A stretch of DNA of 64,000 nt from Alcaligenes endophyticus (GTDB taxonomy: Bacteria > Pseudomonadota > Gammaproteobacteria > Burkholderiales > Burkholderiaceae_B). Each line of letters starts with the position of its first letter. Positions within the stretch are counted from its first letter, which is position 1. A program made the translations under genes and the position numbers. The stretch spans positions 124,001 to 188,000 of the forward strand of contig NZ_JAPKND010000002.1 in the NCBI RefSeq assembly GCF_026344035.1. The letters are read 5' to 3'. The notes below the pieces were generated by a model that was not told where the DNA came from, made no database searches, and saw only the letters and a program-made list of their open reading frames with translations. This document shows, piece by piece, positions 17,033-24,739 of this stretch.

Positions 17033-17105
17033 ACACCTGACATGGTGCTGCCTCTGAATAAATTTCAGAGGTGGGCTCAGCAAGAAATTGCTGAGCCCTT
17101 TTTTA
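17033..17105 (+). ncRNA. Candidate small RNA 2, sibling of small RNA 1
   Basis: About 73 nt with the same three-hairpin order as the first element: CACC-TGACAT-GGTG (17034-17047), CCTCTGAA-N5-TTCAGAGG (17051-17071), and a terminator stem (17073-17098). Loop sizes in hairpins 1 and 3 (6 and 4 nt) match those of small RNA 1. Stem bases differ between the siblings by paired changes, which supports RNA rather than protein function. The start is inferred from the -10 element. Confidence 0.62.
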
Positions 17106-17107
17106 TT
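17073..17107 (+). terminator. Rho-independent terminator of small RNA 2
   Basis: A perfect 11-bp stem GGGCTCAGCAA / TTGCTGAGCCC with a GAAA tetraloop, followed by TTTTTTATTT. It is the sequence sibling of the terminator at 16854. Confidence 0.92.
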
Positions 17108-17157
17108 TATTACTCTAGCACAGACACAGCAGTACTATTGAACGTGCAAGCAAAGGT

Positions 17158-17171
17158 GGCATAAGTATGCC
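17158..17171. promoter_or_regulatory. Palindrome upstream of nadX
   Basis: GGCATA-AG-TATGCC, a perfect inverted repeat 16 bases before a possible -10 TATACT (17187-17192). No clear -35 is present, so this may be an activator or repressor site for nadX. The regulator is unknown. Confidence 0.35.
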
Positions 17172-17214
17172 TCAGTAAATAGCGTATATACTTTAATTTT
17201 AAAAGGATAACGCG

Positions 17215-18018
17215 GTGAAACTACCTAAGCTTGCCATCATAGGGTATGGGGCTATCGCTCAACAGTTAGTGCAACAGTTGCAGCAAACCAAGCAATCTTA
17301 TCAGTGTGCTGTGCTCTTGCGCGCCAACTCACCTCGGCGCGCTCAAGTGCCCGATTCCGTGCAGTTGCTGACCAGTATCGACGACTTACTCGCATGGCAG
17401 CCCGAGCTCGTGGTTGAGGCAGCAGGGCAGCAAGCCGTTGCCGCTTATCTTCCGTCATGTCTTCAGGCGGGGCATACCGTATTAATTACCTCTATCGGGG
17501 CCTTAGCCGACTCAGCCTTACATCAGCAATTGTTAGACGACGCACGTCAGGGTGGTGGACGTATTCGTTTATTAAGTGGGGCTATCGGTGCGTTGGATTA
17601 TCTGCGTGCTGCTAGTCGACTACCTGGTACGCAAGTGCACTACGAATCGCGTAAACCGCTTAGTGCTTGGCAGGCAGAGCTTGCTCAGCTTGGATACGAT
17701 AGCAATACACTAAAAAAACCCCTTGTTTTGTTTAGCGGCAGCGCTGATCAAGCCGCCCAACGCTACCCCCAAAACCTAAACGTTGCCGCCGCGTTAGCCT
17801 TGGCCGGAGTCGGTATGCAACACACTCAAGTGCAAGTCATTGCCGATCCAAGCGCCCAGCAAAATCAGCATATTTTGCACATTAGCGGCCCCGCTGGCGA
17901 ACTGCATGCCCACATCAGCAATACCCCCTCACCCGATAACCCTAAAACCTCGCTACTCGTTGCGTATAGCTTGCTTGATGCAGTCGAGCGTCATTTTGAA
18001 GTAATAGGGTTTGCGTAA
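17215..18018 (+). CDS. nadX: L-aspartate dehydrogenase
   Basis: A 267-residue NAD(P)-dependent enzyme converting L-aspartate to iminoaspartate (oxaloacetate), used in NAD synthesis or aspartate breakdown. The Rossmann start AIIGYGAIAQQLV is at residues 7-19; family motifs GAIGALDYLRAA, YPQNLNVAAALALAGVG and NPKTSLLVAYSLLDAVE follow. Length is typical. The start is GTG at 17215 with AAAAGGA 8 bases upstream. No nadA or nadC is adjacent. It is convergent with hipA. Confidence 0.88.
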   Translation: MKLPKLAIIGYGAIAQQLVQQLQQTKQSYQCAVLLRANSPRRAQVPDSVQLLTSIDDLLAWQPELVVEAAGQQAVAAYLPSCLQAGHTVLITSIGALADSALHQQLLDDARQGGGRIRLLSGAIGALDYLRAASRLPGTQVHYESRKPLSAWQAELAQLGYDSNTLKKPLVLFSGSADQAAQRYPQNLNVAAALALAGVGMQHTQVQVIADPSAQQNQHILHISGPAGELHAHISNTPSPDNPKTSLLVAYSLLDAVERHFEVIGFA

Positions 18019-18034
18019 GGGAACGCATATAGGC

Positions 18035-19294
18035 TTACGACAGTCGTTGGATATTCCTATTAAGACAGTCTTGAATCTTAAGCAATGACTTTGGACGGAT
18101 GAGGCCAGGGTATAGTTGGGTAGTTGTACTGGAAAAGTTGGCAGCAAGCTGGCATAGTTGATCAATAATTGCAGTGGCCTCCGAGGTGCTTAGACACGTT
18201 TCAGTAGCCAGCTTGCATAGCATCGAGCGGTCTATAGCCAGTGCTTCGCCCATTACATCCATTTGATGATACCCACCCGGGCCTTCGCAGAAAGTAACGT
18301 CGTAAGCAGGGGCCAGTATCCAATCACCAGCGGATGTCATTGAATAAGAAAAGTTTTTTGGATGATCATCGCGGTTATTGAAAACCACATTGAATACTGC
18401 GTAAGTGAAGGCTTTGACCTGCTCACGGCTGTCATTGGTGCAAAGCTGCGTAGCGCGTAAAAAATTTACATAATCTAATGATCCTGGTGTTCGGTAGTTG
18501 GCCCCTGTAAAAGAGGCTAGGGTTTGCATGGGTATGCGTAACTCACCAGTACGATCGAAACGTTTACTACCAAATGCCGCTAAACCGTTAGGTAGAGCAA
18601 AGTAATGTGTATCGGGTGTGCTGATGCCAGCCAACCGTAAGTGCGCAGAGTACGCCATTTCGATGGCGCAAACTTCGGCATGTTCACCTTGAGCTGGAAA
18701 TTTTATTAGCCATGCCTCAAAGCCTGCCGTTGGGGCGGTGGTAAATTCTTCTGTGTTAGGGCGACGATATAATAGGGCTTTAGGTCGTGCTCCCTGCGGG
18801 GATCCTCCTACTAGCAATAATTTCTGTAGAAATTCGCTTCCTTCACCTTGCATAACCTCTTGAATTTCTAGGGCAAGTTGCGCAATAGGCGTGTGAGCTT
18901 GAGCAGACAAATTCTCTGACTGTGCAGGTTCGAATGTTAGTGCTCCCATAGCGTTAGAGCCGATATAAGCTAACCGCAGGAGTGGATTGATATCTGAAGA
19001 TGTTAAGCCACGTTTTTTAAAGACCCGGTCCATCAGCAGCATCCCCCAACCATCAGGTAAAGCATCATATATTGGGCCAGGAAGATGGAGTTGATGAGTA
19101 GGGAAAGCGCTACGTAAATGAGGCCCTGCTAAAGAGAGTGTGTAGACAGAAAGCTCTAAGCCTTTTTGTCGTGCTTCAGCACTGTATTCGAATAAAATTT
19201 GTGGCCTGCCAATGAGTGCAGTGGTGGTTTTAAGCTTACCCCACAGCCATCGTTCGCCCCAGCCCTCGTAATAGACATTGATTTGCTCAAGCAT
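18035..19294 (-). CDS. hipA: HipA-family Ser/Thr kinase toxin
   Basis: A 419-residue HipA-like kinase. Seen: an N-terminal small domain, the PDGWG motif, the glycine-rich loop GGSPQGARPKAL, the catalytic NNRDDHPKNF segment, and APAYDVTF as the DFG-like metal site. Family knowledge: HipA phosphorylates glutamyl-tRNA synthetase and induces persistence; other HipA-like kinases have different targets, so the target is not assured. The start ATG lies inside the end of hipB (8-base overlap), so the pair is translationally coupled. All key kinase residues appear intact. Confidence 0.92.
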   Translation of the reverse strand: MLEQINVYYEGWGERWLWGKLKTTTALIGRPQILFEYSAEARQKGLELSVYTLSLAGPHLRSAFPTHQLHLPGPIYDALPDGWGMLLMDRVFKKRGLTSSDINPLLRLAYIGSNAMGALTFEPAQSENLSAQAHTPIAQLALEIQEVMQGEGSEFLQKLLLVGGSPQGARPKALLYRRPNTEEFTTAPTAGFEAWLIKFPAQGEHAEVCAIEMAYSAHLRLAGISTPDTHYFALPNGLAAFGSKRFDRTGELRIPMQTLASFTGANYRTPGSLDYVNFLRATQLCTNDSREQVKAFTYAVFNVVFNNRDDHPKNFSYSMTSAGDWILAPAYDVTFCEGPGGYHQMDVMGEALAIDRSMLCKLATETCLSTSEATAIIDQLCQLAANFSSTTTQLYPGLIRPKSLLKIQDCLNRNIQRLS

Positions 19295-19604
19295 CTTTTT
19301 TCTTCCTTCTGCTACGTTGACGTTGACTGCTGTGTTCGTAGTGTAGAAGCTCGTCGATGCTATTTAGTTTAGGTAAGAAAAGGGTTTCGAACTCTTGGGC
19401 GCGCCCCAGTATGCTAGCAATACGTACTAAGTTTTCTACACTAATATTACGGCCTGCCTCTAGGTTAGAGACGGTATTGGTGCTAACCCCGGCGCGTGCG
19501 GCAACATCTGCCTGCGTCATTTGTAGGTGTAGGCGTTCTTTGCGCAGGCGCTCGCAAAGGCGTTGTACGATCTCCTCAGGGGTGCTAAATGGTCGTATTA
19601 ACAT
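19287..19604 (-). CDS. hipB: HipB-type Xre antitoxin
   Basis: A 105-residue protein with a Cro/C1 helix-turn-helix (LQMTQADVAARAGVSTNTVSNLE, about residues 27-49) and a basic tail QRQRSRRKKKDA. It is the antitoxin and autorepressor partner of the downstream hipA-type kinase. The promoter region carries a perfect inverted repeat (19637-19656) that could be its operator. Confidence 0.9.
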   Translation of the reverse strand: MLIRPFSTPEEIVQRLCERLRKERLHLQMTQADVAARAGVSTNTVSNLEAGRNISVENLVRIASILGRAQEFETLFLPKLNSIDELLHYEHSSQRQRSRRKKKDA

Positions 19605-19636
19605 AGGTAGGCCAAAGGGGTAGGGTAAACGGATGC

Positions 19637-19656
19637 ATAATAGTCTTCGCTATTAT
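19637..19656. promoter_or_regulatory. Probable HipB operator
   Basis: ATAATAG-N6-CTATTAT, a perfect inverted repeat 33 bases before hipB. On the minus strand TTAACT, 16 bases, TACAAT form a promoter whose start region overlaps the repeat. HipB-type regulators bind inverted repeats at their own promoter. ATGCAT occurs on both sides (19633 and 19662). Confidence 0.5.
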
Positions 19657-19855
19657 TGTAAATGCATTTTATTGTGAGTTAACTTGGTTTTTGATATTTA
19701 ATTGCTAAAATAAAGGAATTAAATTATCTTGTTTACGCTACTAGCTTACCACCCTGTATGTATTAACAAGCAGTGAATCCCATCACATGCTTGGGGCTTA
19801 GCGATAAGCTAAGGCATCCTGCCGTAGCCCACTCCGGCCTTTGTGAAAATTAGTG

Positions 19856-20560
19856 TTACTGATACAAAGCCTCGCGTATATCAGCCGTAGCGCCCAGTTT
19901 GCTGGCCAGTTCGTCTGCCGCCTGCAGCAGGGTGCGCTCGAAAAAAGTGACATCTACACGGTTCAAGCGTACTGTTGGGCCGGCAATCGTTAAGGCGCCT
20001 ACAAATAAGTTTTCATAACCTATTACCGGTACCGACCAAGACGATGTGTGCGGATCACGCTGGCCGCATGAATAATAAGGCAGGGTTTGCTCTTGGGTGG
20101 GCTCGAGTTGCGCCCACGTTTTGAATACCCTAGCTGTGGAGGAGTTGTCTGGCGGCATAACACTGCCAGCAATTACCTGACTATGCAGGCCCTCGTGGGG
20201 TTGGCAGCGAAACAAACACAAGCGGCTCCCCAGTTCTTCCCCTTCCACATAGTATGCCGCGCTTTCTCCTGTTTTTTTGGATAGCGCTTCGAGTACAGGC
20301 ATGACTAGCTCAGACAAGTGAAAACTCCGTTCGTACACGCGCCCTAAATACAGTAAGCGCGGGCCGGGTGTATAAGTGCCGTCCTTATGACGAATGGCAT
20401 AGCCGCAGCGAACCAGTGAATTGAGCATACGAAAAATAGTCGTTTTGTGCAGCGGTAGCCGCGCACTCAAATCCGCCAGGCTGAGCCTTTCTGCGCCCGG
20501 TTGAAAGCAATCCAGAATGGACAAAGCACGTTCCACGGCAACCACGCCATCATTACTCAT
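19856..20560 (-). CDS. IclR-family transcriptional regulator
   Basis: A 234-residue regulator. The N-terminal winged helix is visible (LSLADLSARLPLHKTTIFRMLNSLVRCGYA), followed by the IclR effector domain; the usual effector-domain signatures are recognisable but divergent. It is divergent from galB with only 86 bases between starts, so it very likely controls the galB-galC-Bug operon in response to a pathway intermediate (inference). Confidence 0.9.
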   Translation of the reverse strand: MSNDGVVAVERALSILDCFQPGAERLSLADLSARLPLHKTTIFRMLNSLVRCGYAIRHKDGTYTPGPRLLYLGRVYERSFHLSELVMPVLEALSKKTGESAAYYVEGEELGSRLCLFRCQPHEGLHSQVIAGSVMPPDNSSTARVFKTWAQLEPTQEQTLPYYSCGQRDPHTSSWSVPVIGYENLFVGALTIAGPTVRLNRVDVTFFERTLLQAADELASKLGATADIREALYQ

Positions 20561-20581
20561 CTTCTACCTCTTTATTATATT

Positions 20582-20598
20582 GTTGTACTAGATACAAC
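20582..20598. promoter_or_regulatory. Candidate IclR operator between iclR-type gene and galB
   Basis: GTTGTA-N5-TACAAC, a perfect inverted repeat in the divergent promoter region, 22 bases from the regulator start and 48 bases from galB. IclR proteins bind short palindromes of this size. Confidence 0.5.
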
Positions 20599-20646
20599 GA
20601 CGTTTCATAAATATACAATAAATTCATTCGAAATAGGAGAGTGGTA

Positions 20647-21357
20647 ATGAATTCGTCAATCTTGGTGGTGACGGCTCACGTGGGCGATTTTGTTTGGCGA
20701 GCAGGCGGAGCAATTGCACTACATGCAAGCCAAGGTACCCCCGTTCATTTGGTGTGCTTAAGTTACGGTGAAAATGGGGAGTCTAATCTGGCCTGGCAGA
20801 CTCCAGACATCAGCAAAAATACAGTCAAGCAAACGCGACATGCGGAGGCGCAGGAAGCGGCTCGTCTACTAGGTATAAAAACGGTGGACTTTTACGACCT
20901 AGGTGACTACCCCATGAATATCACTCCAGAGGTCGTGAGTCGCCTAGCAGATAATTATCGAACGCTAAGACCCGATATCGTGATTACGCATCCCGAGCGT
21001 GATCCATCTAATTTAGATCACAGCAAAACCTATGAAACCGTGCTGCTGGCACGTATGCAGGCCATTGCTCCCGGCCACGGCAGCAATCACATTAAGCCGC
21101 CTCAGGTGCTGTGCTTTGAGCCGCATCAGTCCGAATTGTGTGATTTCAAACCCAATATGTTGCTAGACATCACCCCCGTGTGGGAGCAGAAGTATGCCGC
21201 CATGCGAGCCATGCCTACCCAACGCAATCTTTGGGATTACTACGAACGAGTAGCCTTGCAACGAGGTGCTCAAGCCGGTAGGCGCGGACAGGCGAACACG
21301 CGTTACGCCGAAGCCTATCAAAGCATATTCCCTTCGGTGCACACCACTTTTCTATAA
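20647..21357 (+). CDS. galB: 4-oxalomesaconate hydratase (PIG-L family)
   Basis: A 236-residue PIG-L/LmbE-fold protein. The usual zinc motif AHPDDE is replaced by AHVGDFVWRAGG, as I recall for GalB hydratases, and HPERDPSNLDHSKT carries the second ligand set. GalB hydrates the tautomer of 4-oxalomesaconate to 4-carboxy-4-hydroxy-2-oxoadipate in gallate and related ring-cleavage pathways. The adjacent aldolase gene supports this over a generic deacetylase. Start: ATG 20647 lies 7 bases after AGGAG; the in-frame GTG 20641 is too close to it. Confidence 0.82.
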   Translation: MNSSILVVTAHVGDFVWRAGGAIALHASQGTPVHLVCLSYGENGESNLAWQTPDISKNTVKQTRHAEAQEAARLLGIKTVDFYDLGDYPMNITPEVVSRLADNYRTLRPDIVITHPERDPSNLDHSKTYETVLLARMQAIAPGHGSNHIKPPQVLCFEPHQSELCDFKPNMLLDITPVWEQKYAAMRAMPTQRNLWDYYERVALQRGAQAGRRGQANTRYAEAYQSIFPSVHTTFL

Positions 21358-21366
21358 GGAGGCGCC

Positions 21367-22005
21367 ATGCAAGTAGCACAAGCAGACTGGTTGAGCAGCA
21401 CATTACTGGCAGATCGCGGTGCCCGAGTCTTAGCAAGTCGAATTAAACCGTTGAAAACAGGTTGGGTCGTGCATGGTCGAGCTTTGCCGGTTGCCGTTCC
21501 TGCGGGCGATAACCTAGCCATTCATGCAGCGCTGTCAGTGGCTCAGGCGGGTGAAGTTCTGGTGGTGGATGGGGGCAACTATACCGAGCGCGCTTTGATG
21601 GGCGGCATCATGTGCCATCAAGCACAGGCGGTAGGCCTAGCAGGAGTAGTGATAGACGGTGCGGTGCGCGACGCAATTGAATTACGGCAAGCGGCCTTGC
21701 CCGTATTTGCCTCAGCCCTAAGTCCTGCGGGCCCGTATAAGCACGGCCCAGGCTCAGTGTTTAAGCCCGTATCGTGTGGTGGCGTGTCAATCCAGGCCGG
21801 TGATTGGATCTATGGCGATGACGACGGTGTAGTCGTTTTTACCGAGCAGGAGCGTGAGCCTTTGCTGCAAGCTGCCTACGAAAAATGGCAGCAAGAGCAG
21901 GCACGCATGCAAGCGATCGATAAGGGGGTGTTGGAGCCAGCCTGGTTGCGTCAAGAATTGGCGCAGGCCCATATAGATATAGCCCCACGCCCAATGAATG
22001 ATTAA
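21367..22005 (+). CDS. galC: 4-carboxy-4-hydroxy-2-oxoadipate aldolase (RraA-like)
   Basis: A 212-residue RraA/HMG-CHA aldolase-family protein that cleaves 4-carboxy-4-hydroxy-2-oxoadipate to pyruvate and oxaloacetate. The family signature GVVIDGAVRDAIEL (Arg-Asp metal/substrate site) and GGNYTERALMGGIM are present, as is YGDDDGVVVF near the end. It starts 9 bases after galB with an AAGGAGG ribosome site. Genuine RraA (RNase E inhibitor) shares the fold, but the galB neighbour and the length above 200 favour the aldolase. Confidence 0.85.
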   Translation: MQVAQADWLSSTLLADRGARVLASRIKPLKTGWVVHGRALPVAVPAGDNLAIHAALSVAQAGEVLVVDGGNYTERALMGGIMCHQAQAVGLAGVVIDGAVRDAIELRQAALPVFASALSPAGPYKHGPGSVFKPVSCGGVSIQAGDWIYGDDDGVVVFTEQEREPLLQAAYEKWQQEQARMQAIDKGVLEPAWLRQELAQAHIDIAPRPMND

Positions 22006-22016
22006 GTAAGGAGACG

Positions 22017-22985
22017 ATGATGAAAAAACAATGGTTAATAGGTTTGGGTGTCGTGGCAATGAGTCTGGCGTCGTTCGGCAGTCAGGCCAGTACTTATCCA
22101 GACAGACCAATACGCCTGATTATTCCTTTTGCTGCAGGCGGCCCGGCAGACTTAGTAGGGCGTGAATACGCCAAGTTGTTGGGCGATGAACTGGGGCAAA
22201 CGATAGTAGTGGTCAACTCGGGCGGCGGCAACGGCGTTCCCGCCTTGAACCAATTGATAAGTGCTCCCGCAGACGGGTATACCTTGTTATTACCCGCCTC
22301 GGGTAATATCACGATTCCCTCTAAGGCCATGGAAGGAAAGGATGTATTGGGTTTGCTCGCGCCTGTTGCACAAATTACTCAAAGCCCTCACGTACTGGTA
22401 GTGAGCAATACCTTGCCGGTACGCAGCGTGCCAGAGTTGATCGAATACGCTCGTCAGCATCCCGGCGAAGTGAACTTCGGGTCGGCAGGGGTAGGGGGCA
22501 TTGCGCACTTGGGCATGGAAATGTTCAAACACGAGGCGCAAGTCGATGTGGTGCATGTGCCTTATCGCGGTACCTCTCAAGTGATTGTAGATCTTGCGGC
22601 GGGGCAGATACATGCCTTATTTAGTAGCATGCCTTCCTTGCAGCCTGTTATTCAAGATAACAAAGTCACGGCAGTAGGAATGACTGGCCCCAGCAAAGGG
22701 TCGTACACCTCTAGCTTGCCGCTTATCTCCGAACAGGGCTTGCCCAATCTGGAATACACCACTTGGTATGGCTTATTTGCCAAAGCAGGCACACCCGATG
22801 AGATTATTGAACGGCTTAATCAGGCCACGCGTAAAGTCATCCAGAACCCAGAATTAGACGCTAAATTTGAGCCGCAGGGGGTAGAATTCGTTTCGGGTAC
22901 ACCGGATGATCTGAAAGCCTTGGTGATTAAAGATAGCCAAAAGTGGGCAGAGCTGATTGACGAGGCCAAGATTGAGATTATGTAG
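22017..22985 (+). CDS. Bug/TctC-family periplasmic binding protein
   Basis: A 322-residue extracytoplasmic solute receptor with signal peptide (cleavage after GSQAS) and the Bug core YPDRPIRLIIPFAAGGPADLVGR. It is the last gene of the galB-galC operon (11-base gap, TAAGGAGACG site), so its ligand is plausibly the aromatic or tricarboxylic substrate of that pathway. No tctA/tctB permease genes accompany it. A second ATG directly follows the first. Confidence 0.93.
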   Translation: MMKKQWLIGLGVVAMSLASFGSQASTYPDRPIRLIIPFAAGGPADLVGREYAKLLGDELGQTIVVVNSGGGNGVPALNQLISAPADGYTLLLPASGNITIPSKAMEGKDVLGLLAPVAQITQSPHVLVVSNTLPVRSVPELIEYARQHPGEVNFGSAGVGGIAHLGMEMFKHEAQVDVVHVPYRGTSQVIVDLAAGQIHALFSSMPSLQPVIQDNKVTAVGMTGPSKGSYTSSLPLISEQGLPNLEYTTWYGLFAKAGTPDEIIERLNQATRKVIQNPELDAKFEPQGVEFVSGTPDDLKALVIKDSQKWAELIDEAKIEIM

Positions 22986-23189
22986 GGCAAACAAGTAGTA
23001 TCAGACGGGTGCTTTTTGGGTGCAGGCCTAAGTCTTAAAGGGACCTACGTTTAAAGGTGGGCTGGATGGGCAGATGCTAAAGCGTCACCTAGCACCCGTC
23101 AGCGTTGATAGGTATTGATGGGCTTTGCTGCTTGATCGCCCACCAACGCAATAGCAACGCGAACTAAAAAACACAACAGGAAAATTTGA

Positions 23190-23220
23190 CCAAGTACTTG
23201 CGAAAGTACTTGGTTTTTTT
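23190..23220 (+). terminator. Strong rho-independent terminator
   Basis: A perfect 10-bp stem CCAAGTACTT / AAGTACTTGG with a GCGA (GNRA) loop, followed by seven T. It probably ends the galBC-Bug transcript and insulates the toxin-antitoxin island. Its right arm runs into repeat copy 1. Confidence 0.9.
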
Positions 23221-23260
23221 GTGCTTGTGTTAGGGGCGGAGAAGGTAGAAGCCGATCTAG
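23209..23260. repeat. 52-bp direct repeat, copy 1 (left of brnTA)
   Basis: It is 48/52 identical to 23911-23962; both begin CTTGGTTTTTTTGTGCTTG and end GAAGGTAGAAGCCGATCTAG. The two copies bracket the brnTA module at a distance of 702 bases. Confidence 0.9.
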
Positions 23261-23360
23261 TGTGCAATTAAAAATATGAATAAGATTTGAGCAGCGTTTG
23301 TTTGGCCCCGCAGATACGTGTTTTATCCGACAACAACACAAATTGACTCTACAATATGCT

Positions 23361-23657
23361 ATGAGGATAGTCGTTGATCCGATTAAAGATCTTATTACTA
23401 GACGAACACGCGGGTTTTCCTTGTTTTTGGCTCGTGATTTCAATTTTGACACGGCCCTAATAAAAGAAGACCTGCGCGTTGATTACGGTGAGACACGTTA
23501 TCAGGCCTTGGGCTTCATCCACCATCGCTTGTATTTCATGTGTTTTACTTTCCGTGATAATGCTTTACGAGTGATTAGCTTGCGTAAAGCCAACCAACGA
23601 GAGACACAACGCTATGAGCGAGAAATTCAATGCCGAACAGCCCAAGATGGATCATGA
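23361..23657 (+). CDS. brnT: BrnT-type ribonuclease toxin
   Basis: A 98-residue RelE-fold toxin of the BrnT family: start MRIVVDPIKDLI, core FDTALIKEDLRVDYGETRYQALG, and C-terminal RVISLRKANQRETQRYERE, all BrnT hallmarks. BrnT cleaves RNA and arrests growth. The upstream in-frame ATG at 23298 would add 21 residues without homology; ATG 23361 gives the family start. CCGACA, 17 bases, TACAAT (23350-23355) would start transcription almost at the ATG, so the message may be nearly leaderless (inference). Confidence 0.88.
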   Translation: MRIVVDPIKDLITRRTRGFSLFLARDFNFDTALIKEDLRVDYGETRYQALGFIHHRLYFMCFTFRDNALRVISLRKANQRETQRYEREIQCRTAQDGS

Positions 23658-23883
23658 TGAATGGACAGATGCCGACTTTAGCAAGGCGAAACGTTTAACC
23701 CAGATGCCTGAAAGCTTTCAGCAGCGCATACAGAAAGTGCGTGGTCCACAAAAAGCCCCACGCAAAATACAAACTACCATACGCTTTGATCCCGACGTAC
23801 TCGCCGCCCTTAAAGCCACAGGCCGTGGTTGGCAAACCCGTGTAAATGACGCCCTGCGTGAGTGGTTAAAACAGCAGACGTAG
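23614..23883 (+). CDS. brnA: BrnA-type antitoxin
   Basis: An 89-residue antitoxin with a C-terminal ribbon-helix-helix (KIQTTIRFDPDVLAALKATG) and the BrnA ending RVNDALREWL. It binds BrnT and represses its own operon. It overlaps the end of brnT by 44 bases in another frame, an unusually long overlap that couples their translation. Confidence 0.88.
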   Translation: MSEKFNAEQPKMDHDEWTDADFSKAKRLTQMPESFQQRIQKVRGPQKAPRKIQTTIRFDPDVLAALKATGRGWQTRVNDALREWLKQQT

Positions 23884-23910
23884 TCTGATAAGTGATGAGC
23901 TAAAACGTTG

Positions 23911-23962
23911 CTTGGTTTTTTTGTGCTTGTTTTAGGGAAGAAGAAGGTAGAAGCCGATCTAG
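23911..23962. repeat. 52-bp direct repeat, copy 2 (right of brnTA)
   Basis: The second copy of the repeat at 23209-23260, with four mismatches, starting 27 bases after the brnA stop. Unlike copy 1 it lacks the upstream terminator arm. Confidence 0.9.
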
Positions 23963-24086
23963 CTCTCTGCACCTTCTGAATATATATTGCTTTGCATATT
24001 GCTGTGTCATGGTACATACAGTAACAACTTGTTTTTGCCCAAGAGCTTTATTTTTGTACGTTAATTGCGTATAGAATGAGGTGGAA

Positions 24087-24425
24087 ATGAAAGCAGTATT
24101 CGTGAAACTTCCTGCTTTTCAGCGATATCGTGAACGTTATTTGGATGATGTCGCCTACGCTAATTTTCAACGCCTATTACTTCATCAGCCTTATGCGGGT
24201 GATGTAATGGCTGCCACCGGCGGCTTACGCAAGGTCCGATTTCTTCATTCACGTAAGGGTGCTGGTAAACGTGGTGGACTAAGGCTTATTTATTATTATT
24301 GGAGTCAAGGCGATCAGTTTTGGCTGTTTACTTTATATGACAAAAATGAAGTAGAGGACTTGTTAATCAGCGAGCGTATGGCTTTAGCACGTTTTTTACG
24401 ACATGAAATCGAGGCAAGAACGTAA
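24087..24425 (+). CDS. higB: HigB2-type RelE-family toxin
   Basis: A 112-residue ribosome-dependent mRNA interferase. It closely follows HigB2 of Vibrio cholerae as I recall it: GDVMAATGGLRKVRF, GAGKRGGLRLIYYYW and LFTLYDKNEVEDL. Start: ATG 24087 follows GAGG by 5 bases; the in-frame GTG 24081 overlaps that site. It is the toxin-first gene of the pair, with the stop overlapping the antitoxin ATG (TAATG). Confidence 0.9.
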   Translation: MKAVFVKLPAFQRYRERYLDDVAYANFQRLLLHQPYAGDVMAATGGLRKVRFLHSRKGAGKRGGLRLIYYYWSQGDQFWLFTLYDKNEVEDLLISERMALARFLRHEIEART

Positions 24426-24739
24426 TGAAAAAACGCCATCTTTTTGAAGAAATTAGTGAGGGGTTCGGCGCCTTGGAAGCGGAGCGCGAAGGTAAAATTA
24501 CCTTGCGCACCCATCATCTTGAAAGTATTCCTGTTCCCCAGATCACTCCAGAACAATTGTTGGCATTAAGGCAGCGCCTGAATTTGTCGCGTGGGGTTTT
24601 CGCCCAGTATTTACGCACCAACCCCCGTACCCTAGAAAATTGGGAGCAAGGGCGGGCAAAGCCGAATGATCAGGCCGCACTGCTACTTTATTTAGTGGAA
24701 CGCTACCCCGACACGATTGAACGCTTAGCCAGTATTTAA
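24425..24739 (+). CDS. higA: HigA2-type Xre antitoxin
   Basis: A 104-residue antitoxin with a disordered, toxin-binding N-terminus and a C-terminal helix-turn-helix (LNLSRGVFAQYLRTNPRTLENWEQGRAKP), the HigA2 pattern. It starts within the higB stop codon, so translation is coupled. It presumably autoregulates the promoter before 24087. Confidence 0.92.
   Translation: MKKRHLFEEISEGFGALEAEREGKITLRTHHLESIPVPQITPEQLLALRQRLNLSRGVFAQYLRTNPRTLENWEQGRAKPNDQAALLLYLVERYPDTIERLASI

Larger units (their letters stand above)
22986..23360. other. Gene-free stretch with inverted repeats, terminator and direct repeat
   Basis: No convincing coding region. It contains an inverted repeat GACGGGTGC (23004) / GCACCCGTC (23092) enclosing about 80 bases, a second crossing pair GGTGGGC (23057) / GCCCACC (23138), a strong terminator (23190-23220) and repeat copy 1 (23209-23260). 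The nested and crossing arms could be a structured 3' UTR or RNA, or decayed sequence; I cannot decide by eye. Confidence 0.4.

Noticed and set aside
23298-23360. 21-codon N-terminal extension of brnT
   Set aside because: The extension crosses the likely promoter and does not match the BrnT start; ATG 23361 is preferred.
23099-23452. 117-codon minus-strand ORF crossing repeat copy 1
   Set aside because: Antisense to brnT and spans the terminator; the C-terminal part looks protein-like but no family could be named.
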